64,000 nucleotides of DNA, taken from positions 1 through 64,000 of the forward strand of contig JAJYRI010000001.1 of assembly GCA_021794175.1 (NCBI GenBank), read 5' to 3'. Source of the DNA: a bacterium (GTDB lineage: Bacteria; Vulcanimicrobiota; Vulcanimicrobiia; Vulcanimicrobiales; Vulcanimicrobiaceae). Positions 45,137-54,935 of the stretch are shown here, one piece after another. Every line of letters starts with the position of its first letter. The first letter of the stretch is position 1. A model generated the notes under the pieces. The model saw only the letters and a list, made by a program, of their open reading frames with translations, was not told the DNA's origin and searched no databases. A program made the position numbers and the translations under genes.

Positions 45137-47152
45137 ATGTCCAGCAGCCAGATCCCCGGGACGAACGTTCCCCCGATATCTTTCCCCGGCATCGTGTCGG
45201 GTATCGATTATAATTCGATCATTCAGAAGTTGACCGCGCTGACGCTGGCGCCGACGACGCAGATCAACCAACAGATCGCGACGCTCAACGCCGCCAACCT
45301 CGAACTGATCAAGATCAACAATCTGCTCTCGTCGGTGCAGAGTGCTCTCGGCGCGCTCTCGCAGCCGAATATATACGATGCGGTCTCGGCGACGAGCACG
45401 AATCTCGCTGCTATCGTGGCAACCGGTATCGCCGGCGGGAATGCGGTACCCGGCGTCTACACCATCGATTCGGTACAGACTGCGACGCCGACATCGATCC
45501 TCAGTAATACGGCGGCCGGACACAATATTACCGACCTTCTCCCGGCAACGGCGGGAATCTATGCCAATCAAGCCTCGAATACCGTTCCGCTCGCGGATTC
45601 CTATGCGGCGATCACGCCGACCAACGGCAGCGGCTCGACGGGCTCGGTGACGATCGACGGCGTCTCGGTAAGCTACGACGTCAACACGCAGTCGCTCAAT
45701 ACGATTCTGGCGAACATTCAGACGGCGGTGCAGGCCTACGACCCCTCGTTTACCGCATCGCTCAATGCATCGGGCGCCGTCGTGCTGAGCGGTAGCAAGC
45801 CGATCACGCTCGGCAGCGCGAACGACCAAGGAAATCTGCTCGACGTGCTCCGCCTTTCGGGAGCGCAGATCAATAATACCGGCCCGACCACGGGCGTTAC
45901 GGGGACGGCAGGGGTCGGCGGCATCAATCAGGCGGTCTCGTTCGATTCCGCCGGAACCAACGCCGGGTTCGTTACCCCGGTAACGAGCGGAACTTTTACG
46001 ATTAACGGCGTCTCGATCAGCGTCTCCGCCTCCGGCGATAATCTCGCCTCGGTACTCGCGAAGATCAATGCCAGTAACGCCGGCGTCGTTGCGACCTACA
46101 ATGCACAGACCGGTGCGATTTCGTTAACGAATAAGAGTAGCGGCGCGCAGTCGATCGTCGTCGGTTCCTCCGGCGATACCAGCAACTTTCTCACGGCGGT
46201 CGGGCTCACGTCGGCGGCCGGCGCGACGACGACCGTCGGCCAGCAGTCGCAGGTCGTCGTCGCGAACCCCTCGGGTGGTTCGACAACCTATTACAGCAAT
46301 AGCAATACCGTAACGACGGCGATCCCCGGCGTTTCCTTGCAGCTGACGGGAAACACGACGTCGCCGTTCACGGTAACGGTTGCGCAGGACAATTCGCAAC
46401 TCGTGAACGCGCTCAATACCTTCGTCTCGGCGTATAATTCGGCGGTCACCGAAATCAATAGCGCGACGCAGGCGCCGATCGTGCTGCAGGCCGCGCAAGG
46501 AACCGCGTTGCCGGGGCAGGTCGCACCGGCGGTCGGCGGCGGGATTCTCTTCGGGGTCGATAGCGTGACCAACCTCAAGAACCAGTTGACGAATATCGTC
46601 AGCGGATTCTTGGGGAGCGGTGCCTTCGGCGGGTACAATTCGCTCTCGCAGATCGGGTTGCAGATCAGCAGTTCATTCTCGCAGCTTTCGTACAACAGTC
46701 AGGCAACGCAACCGGGATCCTCGGGGCAGCAGGCGGTCAATACCACGACCTTCCAAGGAACCGACGGTACGTTGCAGCCGCTCAACGTCACGCAACTCGA
46801 CGCTGCGCTCGCCGCCAACCCCAATGCGGTGCAAGATCTGCTCAACGGCGCACAAGGGCTCACCAATCAACTCGGTTCGTATCTGACCTACGCGACCGGC
46901 TTGCCGACGTTGCTCAACAACGGCATCGTCGGAACGGTGCCGTCGGTCTCGCTGTTGCAGACCTTCCAGAATCAGAATACGAACCAGATCACGCAACTGC
47001 AGTCGCAGGTCGCACAGATTCAAGATAACGCCAACCAACAAGCGAACACGCTGCGTCAGGAGTTCGTGCAGACCGAGGCGACGCTCGCACAATACCAGTC
47101 GCTGCAATCACAGCTTGCGGGCTTCTTTAACGGCTCGAGCTCGGGTAGCTAG
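45137..47152 (+). CDS. fliD: Flagellar filament cap protein FliD
   Basis: FPGIVSGIDYNSIIQKLTALTLAPTTQINQQIATLNAANLELIKINNLLSSVQSAL; C-terminal coiled coil; followed by fliS. Confidence 0.94.
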   Translation: MSSSQIPGTNVPPISFPGIVSGIDYNSIIQKLTALTLAPTTQINQQIATLNAANLELIKINNLLSSVQSALGALSQPNIYDAVSATSTNLAAIVATGIAGGNAVPGVYTIDSVQTATPTSILSNTAAGHNITDLLPATAGIYANQASNTVPLADSYAAITPTNGSGSTGSVTIDGVSVSYDVNTQSLNTILANIQTAVQAYDPSFTASLNASGAVVLSGSKPITLGSANDQGNLLDVLRLSGAQINNTGPTTGVTGTAGVGGINQAVSFDSAGTNAGFVTPVTSGTFTINGVSISVSASGDNLASVLAKINASNAGVVATYNAQTGAISLTNKSSGAQSIVVGSSGDTSNFLTAVGLTSAAGATTTVGQQSQVVVANPSGGSTTYYSNSNTVTTAIPGVSLQLTGNTTSPFTVTVAQDNSQLVNALNTFVSAYNSAVTEINSATQAPIVLQAAQGTALPGQVAPAVGGGILFGVDSVTNLKNQLTNIVSGFLGSGAFGGYNSLSQIGLQISSSFSQLSYNSQATQPGSSGQQAVNTTTFQGTDGTLQPLNVTQLDAALAANPNAVQDLLNGAQGLTNQLGSYLTYATGLPTLLNNGIVGTVPSVSLLQTFQNQNTNQITQLQSQVAQIQDNANQQANTLRQEFVQTEATLAQYQSLQSQLAGFFNGSSSGS

Positions 47153-47168
47153 GGGATAGAGCGGGCAC

Positions 47169-47612
47169 GTGACGCGGTCGGCAAACGACAAATACGTCGA
47201 GACGGCGATCTTGACGGCTTCGAAAGAAGACCTCATCGTCCGCGTCTTCGATATCTTAGTCGTCGCCGCGCAGCAAGCGGTCGAGAAGATGCATGCCGAT
47301 GTCGGCGATATCGAGGGCATCCATCGTGCACTGCTTCGCGCACAACGGGCGCTGGCGGTGCTGATGGGGGCACTCGATATGGAGATCGGCGGAGAGCTCT
47401 CCGTCAATCTTTTCCGCGTCTATGAATTTTGGCACCACGAACTCGTCATGGCCAATATGCAGAAGGATGTCGTACGGGTCGAACGTTTGCTTCCCGATTT
47501 CATCGATTATCGCAAAACCTGGGCCGAAGCCGTCTCGCAGTGGAAAGCGATGCAGCGCTCGGATGACGAGGGGAGCTCCCCTACGAGCAGCGGCTTTGCC
47601 GCCGTCGGATAG
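47169..47612 (+). CDS. fliS: Flagellar export chaperone FliS
   Basis: YVETAILTASKEDLIVRVFDILVVAAQQAVEKM...LMGALDMEIGGELSVNLFRVYEFWHHELVMANMQKD; GTG start. Confidence 0.88.
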   Translation: MTRSANDKYVETAILTASKEDLIVRVFDILVVAAQQAVEKMHADVGDIEGIHRALLRAQRALAVLMGALDMEIGGELSVNLFRVYEFWHHELVMANMQKDVVRVERLLPDFIDYRKTWAEAVSQWKAMQRSDDEGSSPTSSGFAAVG

Positions 47613-47985
47613 CGCGGCGCGCTCGGCGGCGCTCGCCGAGATCGGCGCACTCGAGCGTTCTTGTGCCGAGCTCGAAGCGGCGCTTCAGGAGCACGACTGG
47701 GAGCGTCTCGATGCGGCGATCGGCACGGCGCGGCGCATCACGCATTCGCTGGAAAAAGAACTCGAACGCGAGGATCTCGATCGCGACGATGCATTCGATA
47801 CGTTGGTGCGGGAGCGACTGGAACGCATCCATGCGATTCGCGAGCGCCAGATCGTGCGCCTGAGCGCCTATCACGAAGAGCTCGGAGAGCGCCTGAAAAC
47901 CTTCGTGAAGTTTAAAGCCTACGCGCGATCGATCGGCGCGAATACCATCCCGCCGCGCCGGGCCGGGCTCGACTCACAGCAATAG
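47596..47985 (+). CDS. FliT/FlgN-like helical flagellar protein
   Basis: Overlaps the fliS 3' end; helical ALERSCAELEAALQEHDWERLDAAIGTARRITHSLEKELER...; start inferred (TTG). Confidence 0.5.
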   Translation: MPPSDSAARSAALAEIGALERSCAELEAALQEHDWERLDAAIGTARRITHSLEKELEREDLDRDDAFDTLVRERLERIHAIRERQIVRLSAYHEELGERLKTFVKFKAYARSIGANTIPPRRAGLDSQQ

Positions 47986-47997
47986 CTCGTACGGAGA

Positions 47998-49461
47998 CTA
48001 CGCGCGCTTCAAGCGTTCGACGAGTCGGCGCGCCGCAAGATCGAGCGTCGCGTCGCTGCTCTGGACGACGGAGATACTCGGCTCGAGACGCGCGCGCACG
48101 AAGAGCCGTTGTAGCGCACCCTGCCAGAGCGACCGATATTCGGCGAGCGCCTCGCGGTCGAGGCTCGTCTCGCGATCGTTCGGCGAAGCGGTAACGATCG
48201 CGTCGGCCATGAGGGCGAGCTCGAGCCGACGCGCGCGGTGAAAATCCCATGGGCGTTCGCCGCCGATCGCAGCGGCGACGCGTTCGCGTACTTCGTCGGT
48301 GACATCGAGCGTTAGTACGATCTCGTCTTTGGCCGGTAACGGCGGCGGCAGATCGACGGCAATCGTCGGCGCAAATGATTCGCCGGCATAGGCGGCGAGT
48401 TTCTCGGCCCGCCCGAGTTTTGCGTGGAGCGTGATCCGATGGAGCAGCGCGGCCTGGCGCTCGAGGTGGGCAAGCAACGGTGATGATTCTCCATCGACGC
48501 AGGCGAGCGCCGAAGCAAAGAGCGCATGCGTAACGAGCGTTGCGCCGCGACCCGCAGCAAAGGAGCGCTCGAAGAAGGCGACCGAGGGGCGGTCGAGGCG
48601 TCGATGCAGCGACGGGCTCGGAGCCGGCTGTGGGGCTGGGGCCGGTGCGGGAGGGGGTGTCGAGGTCGGTTCCGGTGCCGGGGGCGGCGTGGGCGGCAGA
48701 GGTGCGGGCGCGATCGCTTCGGGAAGGGCGGGCTCGGCGGGCTTGGCGACCGGCGGGGCCGCGCTCGACAGCGCGGCGGCGGTCGCCTCATATTCGATCT
48801 GCTCTTCCTCGTCGAGTTCGTAGATCGGCAGCTCTTCGGGCGGGCCGGAAGCGGGAGTGGCCGCGTCCGCGATCTCCTGCCCGACGGCCGTTGCAAATGC
48901 CGTGGAACCGGTGCCGCGGGTGAGGCGAAGCGGCCGAGCGCCGATGACGGCGGCATTGCGCGAGCGTGCGTGCGGGAGCAGGAGGAGCGGTGTGACACCG
49001 GCGCCGACCTCGATGCGATAGGAGATCGTGCAGCGCTCTCCGGGAGCGAGTGTGCCGATGCTCAGCCCCTCGCCGAAGAGCTCCTCGGCGCGTTCGTCGT
49101 CGAGCGGCCGTCCATCGCGCTGCAACGTTCCCGCTCGATAGCGTGAAGCCGCCGGCATCGGAAGCGAGAGCTGAATATCCTCGGCGCCGATCCCGCCGTC
49201 GTTCGTGAGCGCCACGGTGACGCTGACGAGCGCGCCGGGGATCAGACCGCGTTCGGGGCCGGCGGCGAGTGCGAGATGGAGGATCGCTCCGGCCGATGGG
49301 GCGACCGGCGCTTCATCGACCCGCGGGGCATCTTCGAGGTCGTCGAGATCGGCGGAGCGCGGCTCCCAGCGGCTCTCGCGGATGGGGGCTCCTGCGGCCT
49401 GACGCTGGAGTTCGAGCAGCCGCATATCGGCGCTCACTTCGAAGTCGGGGCGCTTCGCCAT
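47998..49461 (-). CDS. DUF11-like repeat protein with Pro-rich linker
   Basis: LIPGALVSVTVALTNDGGIGAEDIQLSLPMPAASRYRAGTLQRDGRPLDD...GTLAPGERCTISYRI; linker PPTPPPAPEPTSTPPPAPAPAPQPAP. Confidence 0.6.
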   Translation of the reverse strand: MAKRPDFEVSADMRLLELQRQAAGAPIRESRWEPRSADLDDLEDAPRVDEAPVAPSAGAILHLALAAGPERGLIPGALVSVTVALTNDGGIGAEDIQLSLPMPAASRYRAGTLQRDGRPLDDERAEELFGEGLSIGTLAPGERCTISYRIEVGAGVTPLLLLPHARSRNAAVIGARPLRLTRGTGSTAFATAVGQEIADAATPASGPPEELPIYELDEEEQIEYEATAAALSSAAPPVAKPAEPALPEAIAPAPLPPTPPPAPEPTSTPPPAPAPAPQPAPSPSLHRRLDRPSVAFFERSFAAGRGATLVTHALFASALACVDGESSPLLAHLERQAALLHRITLHAKLGRAEKLAAYAGESFAPTIAVDLPPPLPAKDEIVLTLDVTDEVRERVAAAIGGERPWDFHRARRLELALMADAIVTASPNDRETSLDREALAEYRSLWQGALQRLFVRARLEPSISVVQSSDATLDLAARRLVERLKRA

Positions 49462-49467
49462 CGTCGG

Positions 49468-50382
49468 CTACTTCGTGGCGAATCGCCGAAAGAGCCGCGC
49501 GAAGAACGATTCATGCGGCGAAGAGCGGTGCGCGTCGGTAGGCGTGGGCGGGGTGGCCGGCAACTCGATTCCACGAGCGAAGAGCGCGCTGCGCACGTGG
49601 TCCTCGAGAACGAGCGGAGCGCTGCGATCTGCGGCTTCCTCCATGGCGAGGTGCGCGAGCATCGTGAGGCGGCGGGGGAGCCCCGCAGCGGCGCGGATGA
49701 GCACCTCGCGGGCCTCGGGTGAGAAGATCGCTCGCCCCGGCGGCAGCCCGGCGCGGGTTAGCCGATAGTCGAGCAGTGCCGACGCCATTCCGTCGTCGAG
49801 ACGGTCGAGGCGCAGCCAACCGTCGACGCGATCGGCGAGATTACCTCGCGCCTCGATGCGCAGTGCGAGCTCGCTCTGCCCGAAAAGAAGAATATTGAGG
49901 AGCTTCTTGGCCGGGACCTGATAGTTCAACAGCATGCGCAGCGCTTCGAGATTTGCATCGCTGAGGTTCTGTGCTTCGTCGATAATGAGGACGAGGGTCC
50001 GCTTCTCAAGGATCGCCGATTCGAAGAGAAAGTTCTTGAGCGCGTTCTTAAGCGCCGCGCTGGAGCGGGGGGGCAGTGCGAGGCCGAAGACCTTGCCGAC
50101 GGCTACCAAAAACTCGGTATCGCTTGCGAAGGTGGGGTCGAGAATCTTCCCGAGAACGACTGCGTCGTCGGAGAGCAGCTCTTGCTCGAGGGCCGCGCAA
50201 AGGCTGGTCTTCCCGGTACCCGGCTCGCCCAGGACGACCGTCATGCCGCGCGAGGCGTCGACCGACGCGGAGAGCCGCGTTCGGGCCTTTGCCAGTGCAC
50301 CGAGTTCGCAATAAAAAAACGGATCCGCGGTATCCAGAAAAGGGTCCCGCTCCAGCCCGAAGTGTCGATGATAGCGCGCCAT
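49468..50382 (-). CDS. AAA ATPase, ExeA/GspA/MshM-like
   Basis: MARYHRHFGLERDPFLDTADPFFYC; Walker A GEPGTGKTS; Walker B VLIIDEAQNLS; QVPAKKLLNILLFGQSEL. Confidence 0.9.
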   Translation of the reverse strand: MARYHRHFGLERDPFLDTADPFFYCELGALAKARTRLSASVDASRGMTVVLGEPGTGKTSLCAALEQELLSDDAVVLGKILDPTFASDTEFLVAVGKVFGLALPPRSSAALKNALKNFLFESAILEKRTLVLIIDEAQNLSDANLEALRMLLNYQVPAKKLLNILLFGQSELALRIEARGNLADRVDGWLRLDRLDDGMASALLDYRLTRAGLPPGRAIFSPEAREVLIRAAAGLPRRLTMLAHLAMEEAADRSAPLVLEDHVRSALFARGIELPATPPTPTDAHRSSPHESFFARLFRRFATK

Positions 50383-50525
50383 GCAACGGAGGTTATTGGC
50401 GTTATCGGGGAAGAATCATCTTGGGCGTAATCCAGCTTCGGCCTTCATCTTCGGCCTTCATCGAGGAAGGCACCTGGCGCCGAGCTCATACGACGACCGT
50501 CATCGCGACCGCGCCTTCTTGGAGA

Positions 50526-51803
50526 ATGATGCAGCAAAACGTCCAATACCCGGGTGATTCCGTATTGCGCGTGGTCCGAGCGGAATTTGACAGTCTCTAT
50601 TACCGGTCAGCCAACGATGATGTGTCGCGTTCCGGAATCGACCCCGTCTATCATTACGTCAACTACGGATGGAAAGAGGGGCGACGTCCGCGACCCGACT
50701 TTGACCCGCAAGGGTACCTCGAGTGCAACCAGGACGTTGCAAATGCCGGCATCGAGCCGTTTTACCATTACTTGCGGTTCGGCCGCGAGGAACGCCGGGC
50801 TCCCTATGGTGGCGCGATAGCTTCCCGAAGCCCTAGCGAATCGCCGGCCGTCTCAATCCTCATCCCCGCATTTAGGCCTGATTTTCTCGATACGTGCATA
50901 TTAAGCGCGCTTGCCCAAACCTACCAGGATTTCGAGATCCTTGTTAGTGACGACTCGATCGGCGATGAAGTGCAATCCGTTGTATCAAAATGGCAAGATA
51001 AGCGAATACGATATATCAGCAACCCCCAACGCCAGGAGCCGGGAGCAAATCGCGATTACCTCATCGCGAATGCTAGCGGAAAGTATCTAAAGTTTCTTTT
51101 TGACGATGACTTTTTGCTGCCGACCTCGCTCGCTACGTTGGTGGAATTAACGCAAATGTTTTCGGCAGACATTGTTTTTCACGCTCGATATGAAGTCGAC
51201 GAACACGGTCGAATCGAGGGAGCGACTATACCGTTCGGATTTAACCAACCGCGAACGATCGATAGAAACGAATTTGTCGACCGAGTAATCGCGCGCTCAG
51301 AGAACGTAATCGGCGAGCCGAGCAATATTCTCCTGTCGACGAACGCGCTTTTACATATGGATCGACCCTTCATGCTCTTCGACAGGAGAATGCGTTTTTT
51401 AACGGACGTAGCGCTCTACTGCAATTGTTTTGCCGCTGGTCTCCGTATGGCACTTGTTGGGAAGATCGGGAGCGCGTTTCGTCGCCATGCAACGCAGAAT
51501 TCAAAATCAAAGGGCGCGATTTACTCAGCCGGTTTGTTCGAATGGGAATTTATACTTCGGTGGGCTGCCGATCGTGGATGGCTAGGTGACGATGTCTATT
51601 TGCAATCGATGGCGCGCTTATTCATCGAACTTTATCGCCCGAACATTGTGGATTTTCCGGAGTTGGAAATGTTTATCGAGCTTGCCGGACGAGGAAGCGG
51701 CGGAAAATACCTAACCGATGAGTTTTTAGCTGTTTTGGATGCCGCTCATAAAATTGTTGATGCACGCGTCCTGCGGTCTCGACGCGATCGGATAGAAGCC
51801 TGA
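50526..51803 (+). CDS. Family 2 glycosyltransferase with N-terminal tandem FDxxYY...HYxxxGxxEGRxP modules
   Basis: FDSLYYRSANDDVSRSGIDPVYHYVNYGWKEGRRPRPDFDPQGYLECNQDVANAGIEPFYHYLRFGREERRAPY; VSILIPAFRPDFLDTCILSALAQTYQDFEILVSDDS. Confidence 0.88.
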   Translation: MMQQNVQYPGDSVLRVVRAEFDSLYYRSANDDVSRSGIDPVYHYVNYGWKEGRRPRPDFDPQGYLECNQDVANAGIEPFYHYLRFGREERRAPYGGAIASRSPSESPAVSILIPAFRPDFLDTCILSALAQTYQDFEILVSDDSIGDEVQSVVSKWQDKRIRYISNPQRQEPGANRDYLIANASGKYLKFLFDDDFLLPTSLATLVELTQMFSADIVFHARYEVDEHGRIEGATIPFGFNQPRTIDRNEFVDRVIARSENVIGEPSNILLSTNALLHMDRPFMLFDRRMRFLTDVALYCNCFAAGLRMALVGKIGSAFRRHATQNSKSKGAIYSAGLFEWEFILRWAADRGWLGDDVYLQSMARLFIELYRPNIVDFPELEMFIELAGRGSGGKYLTDEFLAVLDAAHKIVDARVLRSRRDRIEA

Positions 51804-51804
51804 A

Positions 51805-52530
51805 ATGGGGAAAGACGTTCACAAAGTTTCCTATCCGAAGCACGACTATGATGAATATCCGAAAACACTGCCCGCAGATGATTTTTGGGGCCAGGTCAGG
51901 CGAACGGTTAATGGTGAATCTGTAGGTGCGGAACAGATAGGCATGATCGTAAGTGCGGTCCGCACGGCCCTCGCGCTTGAACCCAGCGACGGGCTGCTAG
52001 ATATTGCCTGCGGTAACGGTGCTCTCTCAAAGGAATTTTTCGGCGATGTCGAGTGCTTTCTAGGTATCGATTCATCGGAGTACCTGATTAGCGTTGCAAA
52101 TAGAAATTTCGCTGATCTTCCAAGATATCGGTTCGAGCGAGTTAGCGTTCGCTCGTTTGTGTCTTCAGAGCAAAAATATTCAGAGCTCAACAAAGCGATG
52201 TGCTATGGGAGTTTCTCGTATTTTAGTAAAGAAGATGGCGAATACCTGCTCCAACAGTTACCGCGATGTTGTCCAAATATCTACACCTTGTTTATAGGCA
52301 ATAATCCGGATCTCGAGCGGGCGCAATTGTTCTATAAAGATGCACCTCTCGATGCGGATATATTAAAGTCGCATCAATCGCAAATCGGAATTTGGAGATC
52401 AGAGGCTGAATTCGTCGATCTAGCTCATCGATCCGGATGGGAGTGCGAAGTTCGTACCATGCCGCGAGAGTTTTACGCATCGCACTATCGTTTTGATATC
52501 GTTCTTAGACGCAATAGGGAAACGAAATAG
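51805..52530 (+). CDS. SAM-dependent methyltransferase
   Basis: DGLLDIACGNGALSKEFFGDVECFLGIDSSEYLISVA motif I. Confidence 0.82.
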   Translation: MGKDVHKVSYPKHDYDEYPKTLPADDFWGQVRRTVNGESVGAEQIGMIVSAVRTALALEPSDGLLDIACGNGALSKEFFGDVECFLGIDSSEYLISVANRNFADLPRYRFERVSVRSFVSSEQKYSELNKAMCYGSFSYFSKEDGEYLLQQLPRCCPNIYTLFIGNNPDLERAQLFYKDAPLDADILKSHQSQIGIWRSEAEFVDLAHRSGWECEVRTMPREFYASHYRFDIVLRRNRETK

Positions 52531-53916
52531 TTGGATCGGGCATCCGGAAGCACTATCCTCAATGTGGATGGCGCACAAATGGAAATAGGCGTCGAAATTT
52601 CTTTTGAAGATATCGACCGTAATGGGGTTGCTTGGTGCGAACCGGTGCGCGCGCTCGTTGGTCAACCTGCGCAGACCGTTCGACTTTTGGGGGTTCTCAT
52701 CGTCGTTGCAGCCATTTGCCGCGAGGGGGGGCGTATTCGCGATGCACTGGGTGCGCTTCGAATGGCGAGGAGAATATCTGCTGGATCGCTTCGCTCCATT
52801 GGAGCGTCGATAGCGGAGACCCTCAGCATCCTCGGAAGGAACGCAGCATCAGATGCCGATGTGACGGCAGTTTCATACGCCTCGGAGCCAGAGAAGTTTC
52901 TGCAGTATATAAACGGCAATCGGATCAGCGGTAGCTCCTACCATCCCGGCCTTGAGTACGGCGGATTGTTTGGAATTCCCGGTTTCGATGGTCGGCTCGA
53001 TAGACCTGACGTGGATAATGTCTCGTTTCTCATTTTAATCGAGGGGCGAGTTGCCTGCGTGGTTCCTATGCTGATCTATCCGGATCATGTTGGATCGTGG
53101 GTGAGGTGGGTCGAAGGCATGCCGGGAATGCCGATTGAGGTGTTTTGTAGTGCGGCCGTTGATCGAGCCGCTATATATAAGTGTTTAGGACTGTATTTGA
53201 AGGACCTAATCCGATGTTATGGTGTAAGAATGTTCAGCGTTCACGAAGAGCCGGCACACGCGGTTGCGCTCTCTCGGAGCATGGGACACCATTTTGGATA
53301 TAGCTTGGAAGTCTGGGATAGGCCTATCGTTGACTTAACGCGCGACATCGAGAGTATATATGGTGGCGTTCGCAAGAGCTATAAGTCATCGATTAATTGG
53401 GGACGCCGATATTTAGAAATGCGCTATTTTTCAGGATCTCAACTTGATGACGACGCCGTTAGTGGCGCCCTACGTGCGCTCCGAAAATCACAGGAGCAGA
53501 TGTACTCCCAATATGGCGATGCTTTCGATAGAAAGTTGTTCGACGAAGCGATCGCTATGTGCAAACAGGGAGACGGAGAAGTGTCCATATCGTATCTTCC
53601 CGATGGCGAGGTATGCGGGGCCGTCATCGCTACCGACGCCGGCGGGATATCTTATTATGCATTGGGAGGATCTCGCATCGTGAACGGCAATCGAAATCCA
53701 TCCCAGTGGAACGTGTTTCATGCCATTGAACGCGCGAAGATTCGGGGAAATGTCGAGTTCCATTTAGGCCGCCTATTCGGCCCACCAATTTCAAGTAATG
53801 GCTACTCTATAAGAAAGATGTCGAAGCGCGAACGCGACATCTCGTTTTTTAAGCACGGCTTCTCAGGGTATTCAGAAAGTCGGTATGTATATCAATTCAT
53901 GACGGACGCCCTCTAA
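52531..53916 (+). CDS. FemAB/GNAT-like acyltransferase family protein
   Basis: YGGVRKSYKSSINWGRRYLEMRYFSG...AVIATDAGGISYYALGGSRIVNGNRNPSQWNVFHAIERAKIRGNVEFHLGRLFG; TTG start. Confidence 0.65.
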   Translation: MDRASGSTILNVDGAQMEIGVEISFEDIDRNGVAWCEPVRALVGQPAQTVRLLGVLIVVAAICREGGRIRDALGALRMARRISAGSLRSIGASIAETLSILGRNAASDADVTAVSYASEPEKFLQYINGNRISGSSYHPGLEYGGLFGIPGFDGRLDRPDVDNVSFLILIEGRVACVVPMLIYPDHVGSWVRWVEGMPGMPIEVFCSAAVDRAAIYKCLGLYLKDLIRCYGVRMFSVHEEPAHAVALSRSMGHHFGYSLEVWDRPIVDLTRDIESIYGGVRKSYKSSINWGRRYLEMRYFSGSQLDDDAVSGALRALRKSQEQMYSQYGDAFDRKLFDEAIAMCKQGDGEVSISYLPDGEVCGAVIATDAGGISYYALGGSRIVNGNRNPSQWNVFHAIERAKIRGNVEFHLGRLFGPPISSNGYSIRKMSKRERDISFFKHGFSGYSESRYVYQFMTDAL

Positions 53917-53920
53917 GACG

Positions 53921-54673
53921 CTAATCGAGAGGGCGAAGTGCGTTTGCGCGCAAAACGATCGCGGCCTCCGAAATAGCTTCGACATCGATGTTATATGCGG
54001 ATAGAATGTTTGTTTCTGGAACCCAGTGGGGTTCGAGCCGTTCTTGGTCGGAGCTGATTAGAAATGTGTTGTTTCCTTTTAGCGAAAAAGTCGAAAGGAA
54101 GCGATGCGTTAATAGTTCCGAAAGGCGCTTGTGTTCGTGCGCGGAAGCATTGATTGCGAACGTTCCGCCTTCGCGCATACGCGCCCTCACGGAGTCATAG
54201 AAATCCGCGTTTGTGAGAAATACCGGGGTTTCGAGGGACGGTCCCCAGATGTCGCATGCAACGAGATCGTATCTTGATGTTGAGTTCATTACAAAGTCGG
54301 CTGCATCTCCGGATATCAAATTGAAGTTCGCCTTATTTAGCGGGAAGAAATATTTATGGGAAATATCGAAGAGCTCGCGGTTTGAATCGACAACGTCCAC
54401 ACTCGCCTCCGGGAATAGGCTTGAAATCGCATGAAGAGCGATTCCGGCTCCGAGGCCAAGAAAGAGGACGTTATGAAGTGCTACCGCCGGCGTAAACGCT
54501 GCGTAGGTCAGATGACGGGTAAATTCATGTAGTTGGTGAAGCGGTCGCGAGGTCTTAACGGCTCCTTGGCAACTTGAAAATGCCGGCCCAAAAAAGAGCT
54601 GCCGCTGCGTGTCGCCGTCGGCGTCTACTATTTCGCATACGCGGATATGTTGAGACTGGTAGAGAGTGTTCAT
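53921..54673 (-). CDS. Spermidine synthase-like (polyamine aminopropyltransferase-fold) protein
   Basis: LTYAAFTPAVALHNVLFLGLGAGIALHAISSLFPEASVDVVDSNRELFDISHKYF; YDLVACDIW. Confidence 0.75.
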   Translation of the reverse strand: MNTLYQSQHIRVCEIVDADGDTQRQLFFGPAFSSCQGAVKTSRPLHQLHEFTRHLTYAAFTPAVALHNVLFLGLGAGIALHAISSLFPEASVDVVDSNRELFDISHKYFFPLNKANFNLISGDAADFVMNSTSRYDLVACDIWGPSLETPVFLTNADFYDSVRARMREGGTFAINASAHEHKRLSELLTHRFLSTFSLKGNNTFLISSDQERLEPHWVPETNILSAYNIDVEAISEAAIVLRANALRPLD

Positions 54674-54935
54674 ATTATGGCGTGACTACTTCGCTCGTGG
54701 CCGTGCGGCCACCTTACCCGTGTGCCAACGGTCGACCCCGGCTGGACGGCTTGCTTATATGCTGATCGTTAGGAACGTACGGGTGCTCGATCTTAATAGT
54801 CGGGGTTCTGGGGAGCATGGTATGCGCTCGGAGGGCTGTGTAGGCGGTAGCTCTAATGTCGGTTGCGTGAGGAGGTCAACAGAAATAGGTAGTGTGCAGG
54901 TTCCTTTCGCGGGCCGAAGGAACGTCGATAACGCT

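Noticed and set aside
44885-45829. 314-aa minus-strand ORF over flaG/fliD
   Set aside because: Overlaps well-supported flagellar genes on the other strand.
50076-50525. N-terminal 150-residue extension of the GT2 ORF
   Set aside because: Antisense to the ExeA-like ATPase with Arg-rich nonsense-like sequence; the true start is placed at 50526.
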